64,000 nucleotides of DNA from Rhizobium sp. Root1212. GTDB lineage: Bacteria; Pseudomonadota; Alphaproteobacteria; Rhizobiales; Rhizobiaceae. Both the position numbers and the translations under genes were made by a program. Of this stretch, positions 46,488 through 57,430 are shown one piece after another (the stretch's first letter is position 1; each line of letters begins with the position of its first letter). The DNA lies in the NCBI RefSeq assembly GCF_001424985.1, contig NZ_LMDA01000028.1, positions 14,568 through 78,567 of the forward strand, given 5' to 3'. The notes under the pieces are model-generated. The model saw only the letters and a list, made by a program, of their open reading frames with translations. It searched no databases and was not told the DNA's origin.

Positions 46488-47285
46488 ATGCTGCTACGCG
46501 AATACAGGTCGTTGAGGTTTCTGGTTCTGGGTATGACGCTCACGCTTGGCGGGCTTGGTGGGCATGCTTATGCATTTGACCCTGGCGCCGGAGTCTCCAA
46601 GGAGTCGGGTCCCTTTGCCCTCTTCAAATTCGGTTTTTCCGCCTACAAGAGCGGCCGCAAGGACGAAGCGGTCGAAGCCTATCGCTACGCCGCCGAAAAG
46701 GGCCATACCGGCTCGCGCTGGGCGCTGGCCAATATGTATGCCGATGGCGACGGCGTCGCCGAAAACGATCTCGAAGCTTTCAAGATTTACAGCGAGATCG
46801 CCCAGAAGGGCATCGAGCCGGGTTCCGAAGACACCGGTTATTTCGTCAATGCGTTGATCTCGCTCGCCGGCTACTACCGCCGCGGCATTCCCGACAGCCC
46901 GGTCAAGTCTGATCTCGCCCAGGCGCGGCAGCTCTATTTCCAGGCGGCCTCGACCTTTGGCGTGCCGGAGGCGCAGTTCCAGCTCGCCCGCATGCTGCTT
47001 TCGGGCGATGGCGGCAGCGTCAATGTCCAGCAGGCGAAGAAGTGGCTGAACCGCGCGCGCAAAAGTGGCCACACCGGCGCCATGGGCGTTTTCGGCAACG
47101 TGCTCTTCCAGGAAGGCCAGACGGTGCGCGGGCTCGCCTATATGACGGCGGCGCTCAACCAGTGTACGCCCAAGGAACGCACCTGGCTGCAGCCGCTGCA
47201 GGAGCAGGCGTTCTCGCTTGCCACCGAAGACGACCGCCGCTCGGCCATCGTCATGTCGCATGACATGCATGCGGACGCTGACTGA
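46488..47285 (+). CDS. exoR: ExoR, Sel1-repeat regulator of exopolysaccharide and motility
   Basis: The product is 265 residues from this ATG, or 268 from a TTG at 46479; the latter matches the S. meliloti ExoR length as I recall it. A signal peptide with LRFLVLGMTLTLGG and cleavage near AYA|FDPGAG sends it to the periplasm. Sel1-like repeats follow, such as DEAVEAYRYAAEKGHTGSRW and PEAQFQLARMLLSGDGG. In rhizobia periplasmic ExoR binds and inhibits the ExoS sensor kinase of the ExoS-ChvI system, controlling succinoglycan and flagella. Neither start has an ideal ribosome site. It converges with xthA. Confidence 0.92.
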   Translation: MLLREYRSLRFLVLGMTLTLGGLGGHAYAFDPGAGVSKESGPFALFKFGFSAYKSGRKDEAVEAYRYAAEKGHTGSRWALANMYADGDGVAENDLEAFKIYSEIAQKGIEPGSEDTGYFVNALISLAGYYRRGIPDSPVKSDLAQARQLYFQAASTFGVPEAQFQLARMLLSGDGGSVNVQQAKKWLNRARKSGHTGAMGVFGNVLFQEGQTVRGLAYMTAALNQCTPKERTWLQPLQEQAFSLATEDDRRSAIVMSHDMHADAD

Positions 47286-47307
47286 GACCAAAGCGGGCTG
47301 AGGCTGA

Positions 47308-48100
<793 letters not shown>

Positions 48101-48251
48101 CCGGCTGTCCTCTTCTGCTTGATGCGGGCATGCGCGGCATCCCTCGTCTTCAGGTCCCTTCTTTTATCGCCCGCACCCTTCTTTGACAAATGCGAACTCC
48201 GTGATTTCAGTGGGCAATTGCGTCGCGGGGCAGGGTGTCTATAGTCGCGGC

Positions 48252-49709
48252 ATGATCGATACCCTCATCACCTACTGGCCGCATATCCTCGCCGTTCTCT
48301 CGATCCTGCTCGGCGTGCCCGCCGCCGTCCATGCGACGATGACCAAGGACGAGGTGCGCTCCGCCCTCGGCTGGGTCGGCATCATTATCCTGTCGCCGAT
48401 CCTTGGCGCGCTGGTCTATGCGATTGCCGGCATCAACCGCATGCGCCGGTCGTCGATCGGGATGCAGCGGGTGATGTTGCTCGACCGAGGCCGCGAGCCG
48501 GTCGATGAATATGACGTGACCGGCGAGAACGTCGCCACCCGTTTTGGCCAGCGCTTTGCCTCGATGAAGCTGCTCGGCGACAAGGTCAGCCGTTACGGCA
48601 TGTGTACGGGAAACCGCATTGCCATGCTCGAAGGCGGCGATATCGCCTATGCCGTGATGGTACAGTCGATTGCCCGCGCCAAACGGTCGATCCTGCTCGA
48701 AACCTATATCTTCGATCGTGATCCGATTGGCCTCAGGTTTGCAGATGCGTTGATCGCGGCGGTCAAGCGAGGCGTGGAGGTGCGCGTGCTCATCGATGCG
48801 GTCGGTGCGCGTTATTCCGTGCCGAGTATCGTCGGCTATCTCAGGGATGGCGGCGTGACGGTGCGGGTCTTCAACGGCAATATCGTCATGGGTCTGCGGT
48901 TGCCCTATGCCAATCTCAGGACCCACCGGAAGATCCTCATTGTTGATGGGGCGACGGCCTTTACCGGCGGCATGAACATCCGGGCGGGGTTCACCGGAGA
49001 ATTTGCTGGTGAGGCGAGGGCGCGCGATACGCATTTCCAGGTGGAGGGAGCCGTCGTCGCCGATCTTTTCGCCGTCGCCGAAGAGGACTGGCATTTTTCC
49101 AGCCGGGAGATGCTGGATAGCCAAGCTTGGCGTATTCTGCCGAATGCCGGCCGCCGTCTGTCGACGCTGATGCGGGCCGTGCCGTCCGGGCCGGACAAGA
49201 CCAACGAATCGAACCAGAAGATGCTGATGGGCGCCTTTTCGGTGGCACGCCGCAGCATCCTTGTCATGTCGCCCTATTTCCTGCCGGATCGCGAGTTGAT
49301 CGCAGCGCTGGTGACCTCGGCCATGCGCGGCGTTGCCGTCGATATCGTTGTGCCGGCGGTCAACAACCTGACGCTGGTCGACCGCGCGATGACCGCGCAG
49401 TTCGACCAGCTGTTGAAGGGCGGCTGCCGCATCTGGCGGGCGAACGGGCCGTTCAACCATTCCAAGCTCATGACGGTCGATGGCCGCTGGTCCTATGTCG
49501 GCTCGTCGAACCTCGATCCCCGCTCGCTACGGCTTAATTTCGAAATCGATCTGGAGGTGCTGGACATCGGCTTTGCCCAGCAGGTAACGCAACGCATCCG
49601 TCCGATCCTCGCCGAGGCGACGCCGGTGACGCTCGATGACCTGCGCGCAGCGCCTTTCGTGAGGCGGCTGATCAACAAGATATTCTGGTTGGGGTCGCCC
49701 TATCTCTGA
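48252..49709 (+). CDS. cls: Cardiolipin synthase
   Basis: The product is a 485-residue phospholipase-D superfamily enzyme that condenses phosphatidylglycerol to cardiolipin. Two N-terminal membrane helices (residues 5-60) are followed by two HKD motifs, HRKILIVDGATAFTGGMN and HSKLMTVDGRWSYVGSSN. Both catalytic His/Lys/Asp sets are intact. The ATG at 48252 is chosen because it starts the first membrane helix; 23 in-frame residues upstream are unlike the family. It converges with the Fe-S carrier gene six bases beyond its stop. Confidence 0.93.
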   Translation: MIDTLITYWPHILAVLSILLGVPAAVHATMTKDEVRSALGWVGIIILSPILGALVYAIAGINRMRRSSIGMQRVMLLDRGREPVDEYDVTGENVATRFGQRFASMKLLGDKVSRYGMCTGNRIAMLEGGDIAYAVMVQSIARAKRSILLETYIFDRDPIGLRFADALIAAVKRGVEVRVLIDAVGARYSVPSIVGYLRDGGVTVRVFNGNIVMGLRLPYANLRTHRKILIVDGATAFTGGMNIRAGFTGEFAGEARARDTHFQVEGAVVADLFAVAEEDWHFSSREMLDSQAWRILPNAGRRLSTLMRAVPSGPDKTNESNQKMLMGAFSVARRSILVMSPYFLPDRELIAALVTSAMRGVAVDIVVPAVNNLTLVDRAMTAQFDQLLKGGCRIWRANGPFNHSKLMTVDGRWSYVGSSNLDPRSLRLNFEIDLEVLDIGFAQQVTQRIRPILAEATPVTLDDLRAAPFVRRLINKIFWLGSPYL

Positions 49710-49715
49710 GTGGGC

Positions 49716-50048
49716 TTAAATCGAAAAACTCGTGCCGCATCCGCAGCTTGCGACGGCATTCGGATTCTTGATCTGAAACGACTGGCCCATCAGATTGTCG
49801 ATGAAGTCGATTTCCGAGCCGCCCATATAGACGAGCGACAGGCTGTCGATGAGCACCTTGGCCTCGCCCTTTTCGAGCACGAGATCGTCGTCGGTGGTCT
49901 GGTCGACCAGATCGAACTTGTAGGAAAAGCCGGAACAGCCGCCGCCTTCTACGGAAACGCGCATCGCTGTCTTGTCGGCGTCGCTCTTCAGGATGGCCGC
50001 GATCCGCTTGGCAGCCGCGTCCGAAAGGGTAACAGTCTCTGTCGTCAT
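49716..50048 (-). CDS. erpA: A-type iron-sulfur carrier (ErpA/IscA family)
   Basis: The product is a 110-residue HesB/IscA-family protein that transfers Fe-S clusters to apo-enzymes. The three ligand cysteines are present: Cys38 in GGGCSGFSY and Cys102 and Cys104 in ASCGCGTSFSI. The acidic DLVDQTTDDDLVLEKGEAKV segment is typical of ErpA-like members. AGGAGG lies 7 bases before the ATG. ErpA versus other A-type carriers is not separable by eye. It is divergent from dgt, as seen in many Rhizobiales. Confidence 0.9.
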   Translation of the reverse strand: MTTETVTLSDAAAKRIAAILKSDADKTAMRVSVEGGGCSGFSYKFDLVDQTTDDDLVLEKGEAKVLIDSLSLVYMGGSEIDFIDNLMGQSFQIKNPNAVASCGCGTSFSI

Positions 50049-50237
50049 TTCTGCCTCCTGCCGGGGTCAAGATCCGGAGAGATTCGTTGTCCATATCAGC
50101 CTGACGTGCGGACATGGAAAATTCCAGTTTCAGGCGCAGCATCCAAGTCCTTGTTTTTTAAGGAGTGAGGACGCCATTCCGGTGCGGCGCTTTCCCGCGA
50201 CGCTCACTATAGGTATGAAGGCTTTGATATTGCGTCA

Positions 50238-51473
50238 ATGGCATCGAAAGTGGAAACGACATTGGACAGACAAGCGCTGGGATTTGGGTCTGGTGAACGG
50301 GCAATCTTTGCGGCCGATCCCTGGTCGAGCCGCGGCCGGCTCTATCCCGAGGAAAGCAGCCTGACGCGCTCCGACTTCCAGCGCGACCGCGACCGCATCG
50401 TCCACACGACCGCCTTCCGCCGCCTGAAGCACAAGACCCAGGTTTTCATCGCCGCCGATGGCGACCATTATCGCACGCGGCTTACCCACACGGTCGAGGT
50501 GGCGCAGATCGCCCGCGCGCTTGCCCGCGCCCTGAAGCTCGACGAGGACCTGGCAGAAGGCGTGGCGCTGGTGCACGATTTCGGCCACACGCCCTTCGGC
50601 CATACCGGCGAAGACGCGCTGCACGAGATGCTGGAGCCCTATGGCGGCTTCGACCACAATGCCCAGTCGCTGCGCATCGTCACCAAGCTGGAGCGCCGCT
50701 ATGCCGAGTTCGACGGGCTGAACCTCACCTGGGAAAGCCTCGAAGGCCTCGTGAAGCACAACGGCCCGCTGATGACGGCGAGCGGCGAGGGAACGCGTGG
50801 TCCGGTGCCGAAGCCGATCCTCGACTACTGCGAGATTCATGATCTGGAGTTGGCGAGCTTCGCCAGCCTAGAGGCGCAGGTGGCGGCGATTGCCGACGAT
50901 ATCGCCTACAACACCCATGACATCGATGATGGTCTGCGCGCCGGCTATCTGACCTTCGAGATGCTGGAAGATGTACCGTTCCTCGCCGGCCTGATGCGCG
51001 AAGTCGGCGACCGGTATCCGGGGCTGGAAGCACCGCGCTTCACCCACGAGATCATGCGCCGGCAAATAACGCGTATGGTCGAGGACGTTATCACCGTCTC
51101 CCAGGATCGCCTCAAGGAGGTCAAGCCGCAGAGCGCCGGCGACGTCCGCGCCGCCGACCGGGTGATCGCAACCTTTTCCGACGCGATGGCCGAGACCGAC
51201 CGGCAGATTAAGAAGATGCTGATGATGCGCATCTATCGTCACCCGGAGATCATGCGGGTGCGGGAAAACGCAGCCACCATCGTCACCGATCTCTACAAGG
51301 CCTTCATGGCAGACCCTGCACAGATGCAGACGGTCGCCTGGAGCGACCAGATTGCCGACATGACCGAGCCCGCCAAGGCCCGCCATGTCGGGGACTATCT
51401 TGCCGGCATGACGGACACCTACGCGGTTTCCGCCCACCGGCGTTTGTTTGACCACACCCCGGAATTGCGCTAG
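50238..51473 (+). CDS. dgt: dGTPase-like HD-domain triphosphohydrolase
   Basis: The product is a 411-residue deoxyguanosine-triphosphate triphosphohydrolase-like protein of the type 2 subfamily. The HD-domain metal residues are clear in [40 protein letters not shown] and the distal [14 protein letters not shown]. It hydrolyses dNTPs to nucleosides and triphosphate. The length fits the type 2 enzymes common in alphaproteobacteria. The argS start lies 95 bases after its stop, so the two may be cotranscribed. Confidence 0.93.
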   Translation: MASKVETTLDRQALGFGSGERAIFAADPWSSRGRLYPEESSLTRSDFQRDRDRIVHTTAFRRLKHKTQVFIAADGDHYRTRLTHTVEVAQIARALARALKLDEDLAEGVALVHDFGHTPFGHTGEDALHEMLEPYGGFDHNAQSLRIVTKLERRYAEFDGLNLTWESLEGLVKHNGPLMTASGEGTRGPVPKPILDYCEIHDLELASFASLEAQVAAIADDIAYNTHDIDDGLRAGYLTFEMLEDVPFLAGLMREVGDRYPGLEAPRFTHEIMRRQITRMVEDVITVSQDRLKEVKPQSAGDVRAADRVIATFSDAMAETDRQIKKMLMMRIYRHPEIMRVRENAATIVTDLYKAFMADPAQMQTVAWSDQIADMTEPAKARHVGDYLAGMTDTYAVSAHRRLFDHTPELR

Positions 51474-51568
51474 TCACCCGCGCGACGGTGCGGACAGATG
51501 TGCTGCCGGCGCCGGTTCACGAAACAACGCGGCCTCTTGCCAAAGGCAATGCAAAGCGGATGGATGCC

Positions 51569-53329
51569 ATGAATCTCTTCACCGACTTCGAATCAAGAAT
51601 TAAGAACGTTTTGGAATCTCTTGATATCGTTCGTGAAAAGCGATCCGAGATCGATTTTTCGCGCGTCAGTGTCGAATCCCCGCGCGATCCGAGCCATGGC
51701 GATGTCGCGACCAATGCCGCGATGGTGCTGGCGAAACCCCTCGGTACCAATCCGCGCGCACTGGCCGAACAGATTGTCGCCAAGCTTGGCGAGGACCCGG
51801 AGGTGACCGAGGTCACGGTCGCCGGCCCCGGCTTCATCAATGTGCGCCTTTCGATCGGCTACTGGCAGAAGCTGTTGGTGGCGATGGTCAAGGCCGGCAC
51901 CGAATACGGCCGCAGCAACTATGGTGACGGCCGCAAGGTGAACGTCGAGTACGTTTCCGCCAACCCGACGGGGCCGATGCATGTCGGCCATTGCCGTGGC
52001 GCCGTCGTCGGCGACACGCTTGCGAACCTGCTCGAATTTGCTGGCTACAAGGTCACCAAGGAATACTACATCAACGACGCCGGCGCGCAGGTCGATGTGC
52101 TGGCGCGCTCCGCTTTCCTGCGTTACCGCGAGGCGCTGGGCGAGAAGATCGGCGAAATCCCGTCCGGCCTCTATCCCGGCGATTATCTCGTGCCTGTCGG
52201 CCAGGCGCTTGCTGACGAGTTCGGCACCAGCCTCAGGCTGATGCCGGAGGAGAGGTGGCTGCCGCTCGTCAAGGACCGCGCTATCGATGCGATGATGGAG
52301 ATCATCCGCGGAGATCTCGCGGCGCTGAACGTGCACCACGAAGTGTTCTTCTCCGAGCGCACGCTGCATGACAACGGCGCCGGCCCGATCCGCACCGCCA
52401 TCAACGACCTGACCTTCAAGGGACACGTCTACAAGGGCACCCTGCCGCCGCCGAAGGGCCAGTTGCCGGAAGACTGGGAAGATCGCGAGCAGACCCTGTT
52501 CCGCTCGACCGAGGTCGGCGACGATATCGATCGCCCGCTGATCAAGTCCGACGGCTCCTATACTTACTTCGCCGCCGACGTTGCCTACTTCAAGGAAAAG
52601 TTCGACCGCGGCTTCAACGAGATGATCTACGTGCTCGGCGCCGACCATGGCGGTTACGTCAAGCGACTGGAAGCTCTGGCGCGGGCCGTTTCGGGCGGGA
52701 CGGCGAAGCTGACGGTTCTGCTTTGCCAGCTCGTCAAGCTCTACCGTGACGGCGAGCCGGTGAAGATGTCGAAGCGGTCGGGCGATTTCGTGACGCTGCG
52801 GGACGTGGTCGAGGAAGTCGGCCGTGATTCTGTCCGCTTCATGATGATCTACCGGAAGAGCTCCGAACCGCTCGATTTCGACTTCGCCAAGGTCACGGAA
52901 CAGTCAAAAGACAATCCGGTCTTCTACGTGCAGTATGCGCATGCGCGCTGCCGCTCGGTCTTCCGTCAGGCCGCCGAGGCGTTCCCGGATGTGGATCTGG
53001 CGAGCATCGATCTTTCGGCTGCGATTACCGGTAACATCGTGGATTCAAACGAGATTCAGCTCGTCGCCAAGCTTGCGGAATATCCGCGCGTGATCGAGGC
53101 TGCAGCCCTTTCGCAGGAGCCGCATCGGGTGGCTTTTTACCTCTACGATCTGGCCAGTGCATTCCATGCTCACTGGAATAAAGGTAAAGAATCTCCGGAA
53201 TTACGTTTTATTAACGATAAAACCAGAGAATTGTCTATTGCCAGACTCGGGCTGGTGCATGCTGTCGCCTCTGTTTTGAGGTCGGGCCTGGCTATTACAG
53301 GCACCGATGCTCCGGAAGAAATGCGATAA
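51569..53329 (+). CDS. argS: Arginyl-tRNA synthetase
   Basis: The product is a 586-residue class I synthetase. The HIGH motif is HVGH at residues 138-141 ([11 protein letters not shown]), and the KMSKS equivalent is [11 protein letters not shown]. The N-terminal additional domain ([20 protein letters not shown]) and the C-terminal anticodon-binding helical domain are present. ATG at 51569 matches the common rhizobial N-terminus; an in-frame ATG three codons earlier is possible. The SPOR-protein gene follows after 63 bases. The 3' end (about 53160-53260) is AT-richer than the rest. Confidence 0.97.
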   Translation: MNLFTDFESRIKNVLESLDIVREKRSEIDFSRVSVESPRDPSHGDVATNAAMVLAKPLGTNPRALAEQIVAKLGEDPEVTEVTVAGPGFINVRLSIGYWQKLLVAMVKAGTEYGRSNYGDGRKVNVEYVSANPTGPMHVGHCRGAVVGDTLANLLEFAGYKVTKEYYINDAGAQVDVLARSAFLRYREALGEKIGEIPSGLYPGDYLVPVGQALADEFGTSLRLMPEERWLPLVKDRAIDAMMEIIRGDLAALNVHHEVFFSERTLHDNGAGPIRTAINDLTFKGHVYKGTLPPPKGQLPEDWEDREQTLFRSTEVGDDIDRPLIKSDGSYTYFAADVAYFKEKFDRGFNEMIYVLGADHGGYVKRLEALARAVSGGTAKLTVLLCQLVKLYRDGEPVKMSKRSGDFVTLRDVVEEVGRDSVRFMMIYRKSSEPLDFDFAKVTEQSKDNPVFYVQYAHARCRSVFRQAAEAFPDVDLASIDLSAAITGNIVDSNEIQLVAKLAEYPRVIEAAALSQEPHRVAFYLYDLASAFHAHWNKGKESPELRFINDKTRELSIARLGLVHAVASVLRSGLAITGTDAPEEMR

Positions 53330-53392
53330 GTATTGTCACCATTTCCCCACAAAGCACTGGCAGATGCAGGCTAGTAATCGTGAGTGGAGCGT

Positions 53393-56176
53393 ATGGCGGA
53401 CAATCAATTGGCACGAAGCGGAACGACGGATATCGATCTCTTCTCGGATGACGATCCGTTGAGCGAGCTTGCACGGATTGTTGGTTACGACAATCGTCCG
53501 GCGGTTCAGCAGTTGCAGGAGCTGGAAAGGCACCGAAACGCGGTGCGCCAGGAGCCTGTACTCGATCTCGAAGACGAGTTGCTTCGCGAATTCGAAAGCT
53601 ATGCGCCCGGCGCCGAGCCGCAGGCCGCTGCTCCCGTTGCGGAGCAGCCGGTCGCCGAGCCGGTCTTCAGGGATGAGCCGGTTTTCGTCGAGTCCCACCC
53701 GGAGGAGATCGCTTCCGCACCGGAAGAGATCGTCGCCGAAGAGCCTGTCTATTCCGCTCCCGAGCAGGATGAGCCGGTTTTCGAGGCGTTCGATCTCGAT
53801 CTGGAGCGAGAACTCGAACTCTCCATCGGCTATGCCGAGGAGCCGGTTTCCGTTCAGGTGCCGGTTGAGCGGCCTGTCGAGCCTGCCTTCGTAGAAGTTC
53901 CCGTGGCTGAAGTTGTGGCGCCTCAGCGGGTGTCGGAGCCCGCAAGGGGTGCCGAGCCCGCTGTCGTCGGCGTCTCGGGCGGCGATCTTGTCGACGACCT
54001 GCTGGCGGATATCGAGCGCTTCCCGGTCCCGGAAAAGGCGGCGGTAGCGCCGGCAGCCGTTGCGTCGGTCGCGGCGGCTGTACCGGTGCGCAAGAACGCC
54101 TATCCCTTCACGCCGACCTTCAGCCGTGCGACGCCTGTTGCCTCCAACAGTGCGGCAGGCCAGAAGGCCTTTGCCAAGCCGATCGTAGCGACACCTGTCG
54201 TACAGTCCGCGCCGCCGGAGCAGGTCGCGCCCGCCACTCAAGTCGCGCCAGCCGTTAAGGCCGAACCTGTCGCACAGGTCGAGCCTGTCGTATTGGCCGC
54301 ATCTGTTGCGCAGGCCATGCCTGCCGATCCGCTGCTCGATGCCATCGAGCCGGTGAAGCCGGCGCAGACGGCCGTTCTGCCGCAGGAACCGGTTGCCGAG
54401 CCAGTGGTTGTTGCTGCGGCGGCGTCGCTGGTCGAGCCGGCCGATCCGGAATTCGATCTCGACGGCTTCGAGTTGGATCTCTCCGATATCGACCTCGATC
54501 TCGACCCCGTCGAGGTTCAGGCCCTTGAGCGCGGTGAGCGGGTCGCGCCGGTCGTGGCCCAGCCAGTCTTCGCGGAGAAGCCGGTCGAAAAGCCGGTTTT
54601 CGTCGAACCCGTCTACGTGCCGAAGATGGAAGAGCCGCGTGTCGAAGCGCCGCCGCTCGCCAACGACTTTACCACGGACGCCGACCAGAGCGACGCCGAG
54701 TTGCCCTTCGATCCGGCCATGATTGCCGAGGCCGAGGAAAGCCTGATGGCGATTGCCGATCTCGATGTACCGCAGCTGCCGGTCGTCGAGCAGGAAAAGC
54801 CGGCTGTCCATCATCAGGATTTCGATCTCGATATCGACGCGGAAATGGCGCAGCTTTTCGGCACGCCGGCTCGCCCGGCGCGTGCGGCAAGCGATCATGC
54901 CCATGAAGATCCGATGTTCGCTGTAGCCGCCCAGTCGGTTGCTGCCGGCAAGGCCGCGGCAAGCCGTGTCGAAGACGACTTCGATGCTTTCGAGCGGGCG
55001 ATGGAGGAAGATTTCCGCCAGTCGCTGAAGCCGCGGCAGGAAGCCGATCCGGCGTCCGATCATCTCGCTGTCGGTTCGGGTTATGCCGCCGAAGACGATT
55101 TCCAGGAAGAGCGTCGTGGCGGTGTGCGCCGTCTTGCGCTTCTCGCCGCAACGGTCGCCGGTCTCGCCATCGTCGGCGGTGCGGGCGTCTATGCCTGGAT
55201 GGGCGGTTCGGCTCCGGGATTCTCCGGTGGCGATCCGAAGATCATTCTGGCCGACAAGACGCCGGTCAAGATCGTGCCGGTCGAAAAGGGCGGCAAGACC
55301 GTTCCGAACCAGGACAAGGCCGTTTACGACCGCGTCGCCGGTGCGGGCGCCGAAACGCCGCAGCAGGGCACGCTGGTTTCCTCGACGGAAGAGCCGATCG
55401 ATGTCGTACAGCGCACGTTGACGCCGGAGACGCTTCCGCTGGAAGGCCGTGGCGACGAAGCGCTGCCGGGCATCATGCCCGAGGATGACGAGGGCGCCGA
55501 CCGCCTGACCCCGGATGACGGCCAGGCGACGGCAAACGCAGGCCCGCAGGATGACAGCACGCCGGCCGTTTCGCCGCGCAAGGTCCGCACGATGATCGTC
55601 AAGCCGGACGGCACGCTGGTCGCCCGCGAAGAGCCGGTCGAGGCCGAAAGCCAGGTCGCATCCGTCGATCCGGTCGTGAAGCCGGTCAAAACCACGAGCA
55701 TCAAGCCGACCGCCGAGGCAAAGCCGGCGCAGAGCGCGCTGGCCGAAGCTGCCGCCGTCAAGGTCGAGGAAACCGCTCCGGTTCGCCCGGTCGCGACGAC
55801 CTCCGTCAACGAGAACGCGACGGTTCCGCAGGCGAAGCCGGTTGTAGCCGAACCTGCCGCCAGCGCCGAACAGACCGCGACGACACCGGCAACGGAAAAG
55901 CCCGCCCCGGTCCAGACCGCGAGCGTCGCTCCGGGCAGCTACGTGATCCAGATCGCCTCGCTGCCCTCGGAAGCCGAAGCGCAGACCTCCTACAACAAGC
56001 TGTCTGGCAAGTTCGGCTCGGTCATCGGTGGCCGTGGCGTCGATATCAAGAAGGCCGAGATCGCGGGCAAGGGCACCTACTACCGTGTCCGTATCCCGGC
56101 CGGCTCGAAGGACGATGCCAATGCGCTCTGCTCGCGCTACAAGAGCGCGGGTGGCAGCTGCCTCGTGACCCGCTAA
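53393..56176 (+). CDS. SPOR domain protein with very long acidic cytoplasmic region
   Basis: The product is a 927-residue single-pass membrane protein. Residues 1 to about 570 are acidic and disordered, full of Pro/Val/Glu/Ala with recurring EPV and AEPV words. A membrane helix LALLAATVAGLAIVGGAGVY lies near 578-600. A second disordered periplasmic linker is followed by a C-terminal SPOR domain (GSYVIQIASLPSEAEAQTSY onward, about 849-925). SPOR domains bind glycan strands stripped of peptides at division septa, so a septal role is likely. The N-terminal part has no recognised domain. Start: ATG 53393, with GTG 53384 as alternative. It sits between argS and nagZ, a conserved place for this gene in rhizobia as I recall. 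Confidence 0.85.
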   Translation: MADNQLARSGTTDIDLFSDDDPLSELARIVGYDNRPAVQQLQELERHRNAVRQEPVLDLEDELLREFESYAPGAEPQAAAPVAEQPVAEPVFRDEPVFVESHPEEIASAPEEIVAEEPVYSAPEQDEPVFEAFDLDLERELELSIGYAEEPVSVQVPVERPVEPAFVEVPVAEVVAPQRVSEPARGAEPAVVGVSGGDLVDDLLADIERFPVPEKAAVAPAAVASVAAAVPVRKNAYPFTPTFSRATPVASNSAAGQKAFAKPIVATPVVQSAPPEQVAPATQVAPAVKAEPVAQVEPVVLAASVAQAMPADPLLDAIEPVKPAQTAVLPQEPVAEPVVVAAAASLVEPADPEFDLDGFELDLSDIDLDLDPVEVQALERGERVAPVVAQPVFAEKPVEKPVFVEPVYVPKMEEPRVEAPPLANDFTTDADQSDAELPFDPAMIAEAEESLMAIADLDVPQLPVVEQEKPAVHHQDFDLDIDAEMAQLFGTPARPARAASDHAHEDPMFAVAAQSVAAGKAAASRVEDDFDAFERAMEEDFRQSLKPRQEADPASDHLAVGSGYAAEDDFQEERRGGVRRLALLAATVAGLAIVGGAGVYAWMGGSAPGFSGGDPKIILADKTPVKIVPVEKGGKTVPNQDKAVYDRVAGAGAETPQQGTLVSSTEEPIDVVQRTLTPETLPLEGRGDEALPGIMPEDDEGADRLTPDDGQATANAGPQDDSTPAVSPRKVRTMIVKPDGTLVAREEPVEAESQVASVDPVVKPVKTTSIKPTAEAKPAQSALAEAAAVKVEETAPVRPVATTSVNENATVPQAKPVVAEPAASAEQTATTPATEKPAPVQTASVAPGSYVIQIASLPSEAEAQTSYNKLSGKFGSVIGGRGVDIKKAEIAGKGTYYRVRIPAGSKDDANALCSRYKSAGGSCLVTR

Positions 56177-56202
56177 GGCGCGAAAACCCGGCGAAAATAG
56201 CG

Positions 56203-56230
56203 AAACGCGGCTCCTGTGGCCGCGTTTTTT
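56203..56230 (+). terminator. Terminator after the SPOR protein gene
   Basis: AAACGCGGC (56203-56211) pairs with GCCGCGTTT (56219-56227) around a 7-base loop, followed by a T-run to 56230. Confidence 0.88.
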
Positions 56231-56308
56231 ATGGGAACAGCTGCGAAGCAGCGCCAGCGGCAGGCGCTTTCTTCGCCATCGATGCGGCGGCCGCCTTCAC
56301 TGGATATC

Positions 56309-57319
56309 ATGAGCAAAGCATTCATTTCGGGCTGCAAGGGCCTTGTCATCACTGCCGAGGAAAAGGCCTTTTTCGCCGGCGAACGTCCCTGGGGCTTCAT
56401 TCTCTTCGGCCGCAATATTGGCGAGCCGCAGCAGATTTCCGATCTTGTCGCCAGCCTGCGCGACAGTATCGGCAATCCTGAGGCGCCGGTTCTTATCGAC
56501 CAGGAGGGCGGCCGCGTGCAGCGCATCCGCCCGCCGATCGTGCAGCAATATCCGAACGGGGCAGCGGTCGGCGCCGTCTATCGGCAGGATGCGGAGCGGG
56601 GGTTGCGCGCCGCCTGGCTGATGGGCCGCCTGCATGCCTTCGATCTCATGCGTTTCGGCATTACCGTCGATTGCCTGCCGGTGCTCGACGTTCCGGTCGA
56701 AGGTTCCAACGAAGTTATCGGTAACCGCGCCTATGGCTTCGATCCGCATTCGGTCACCGCGATCGGTAAGGCGATGGCGGAAGGCCTGAAGGCCGGTGGC
56801 ATGCTGCCCGTCATGAAGCACATGCCGGGTCACGGCCGCGCCTTCGTCGATTCGCACCACAATCTCCCCGTCGTGGAAGATCCGATCGACGTGCTGCGCA
56901 AGAGCGATTTCCTGCCCTTCACGGCCATGAAGGACGAACTGATGGCGATGTCCGCCCATATGGTCTTCAATGCTATCGATCCGACCCAGCCGGCGACGAC
57001 CTCGCCGAAGGTGGTGCACGAGATCATCCGCGGCGAGATCGGCTTCGACGGGCTCTTGATGTCCGACGACGTCTCGATGAACGCGCTGGCCGGCAATATC
57101 GAGGCGCGGGCGCGCGGTATCTTTGCCGCCGGTCTCGATCTGGTCTTGCATTGCCATGGCATCATGGATGAAATGCTGGCCGTGGCGAAGGTGGCTCCGG
57201 TTCTCGCCGGCGATACGCTGCGGCGGACGAAGGCGGTGGAAGCAGGCTTCCGCAAGCCGGACGCATCCGACGAGCAGAGCCTGCGCGAAGAATTCGCAAG
57301 CCTGTTCGCCACGGCCTGA
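56309..57319 (+). CDS. nagZ: Beta-N-acetylhexosaminidase
   Basis: The product is a 336-residue family 3 glycoside hydrolase that removes GlcNAc from muropeptides during peptidoglycan recycling. Family markers are ILFGRNI, LIDQEGGRVQRIRPP, the catalytic loop KHMPGHGRAFVDSHHNLP (Asp and His dyad), FTAMKDELMAMSAHMVF and LLMSDDVSMNAL, whose first Asp is the nucleophile. Most NagZ proteins read KHFPGHG; Met replaces Phe here. There is no signal peptide, as expected for a cytoplasmic enzyme. In-frame ATGs at 56231 and 56282 are less likely starts. scpA follows. Confidence 0.93.
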   Translation: MSKAFISGCKGLVITAEEKAFFAGERPWGFILFGRNIGEPQQISDLVASLRDSIGNPEAPVLIDQEGGRVQRIRPPIVQQYPNGAAVGAVYRQDAERGLRAAWLMGRLHAFDLMRFGITVDCLPVLDVPVEGSNEVIGNRAYGFDPHSVTAIGKAMAEGLKAGGMLPVMKHMPGHGRAFVDSHHNLPVVEDPIDVLRKSDFLPFTAMKDELMAMSAHMVFNAIDPTQPATTSPKVVHEIIRGEIGFDGLLMSDDVSMNALAGNIEARARGIFAAGLDLVLHCHGIMDEMLAVAKVAPVLAGDTLRRTKAVEAGFRKPDASDEQSLREEFASLFATA

Positions 57320-57430
57320 AGCACGATGACGGAGCAACCGATGCTCCTCCGATAGGGAGACGCCGCCTTGGGCAATGCCGGCGAGCAGGACAGACGACCG
57401 CCGGTCACCGGTTCGACGGGGAGGGCTCCC

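Noticed and set aside
53336..55063. 575-codon Arg/Leu-rich frame antisense to the SPOR protein
   Set aside because: Reflects the repetitive Glu/Val/Pro coding of the sense strand.
56821..56870. NagZ active-site motif KHMPGHG instead of KHFPGHG as evidence of changed function
   Set aside because: The Phe-to-Met change is outside the catalytic Asp/His residues, which are intact.
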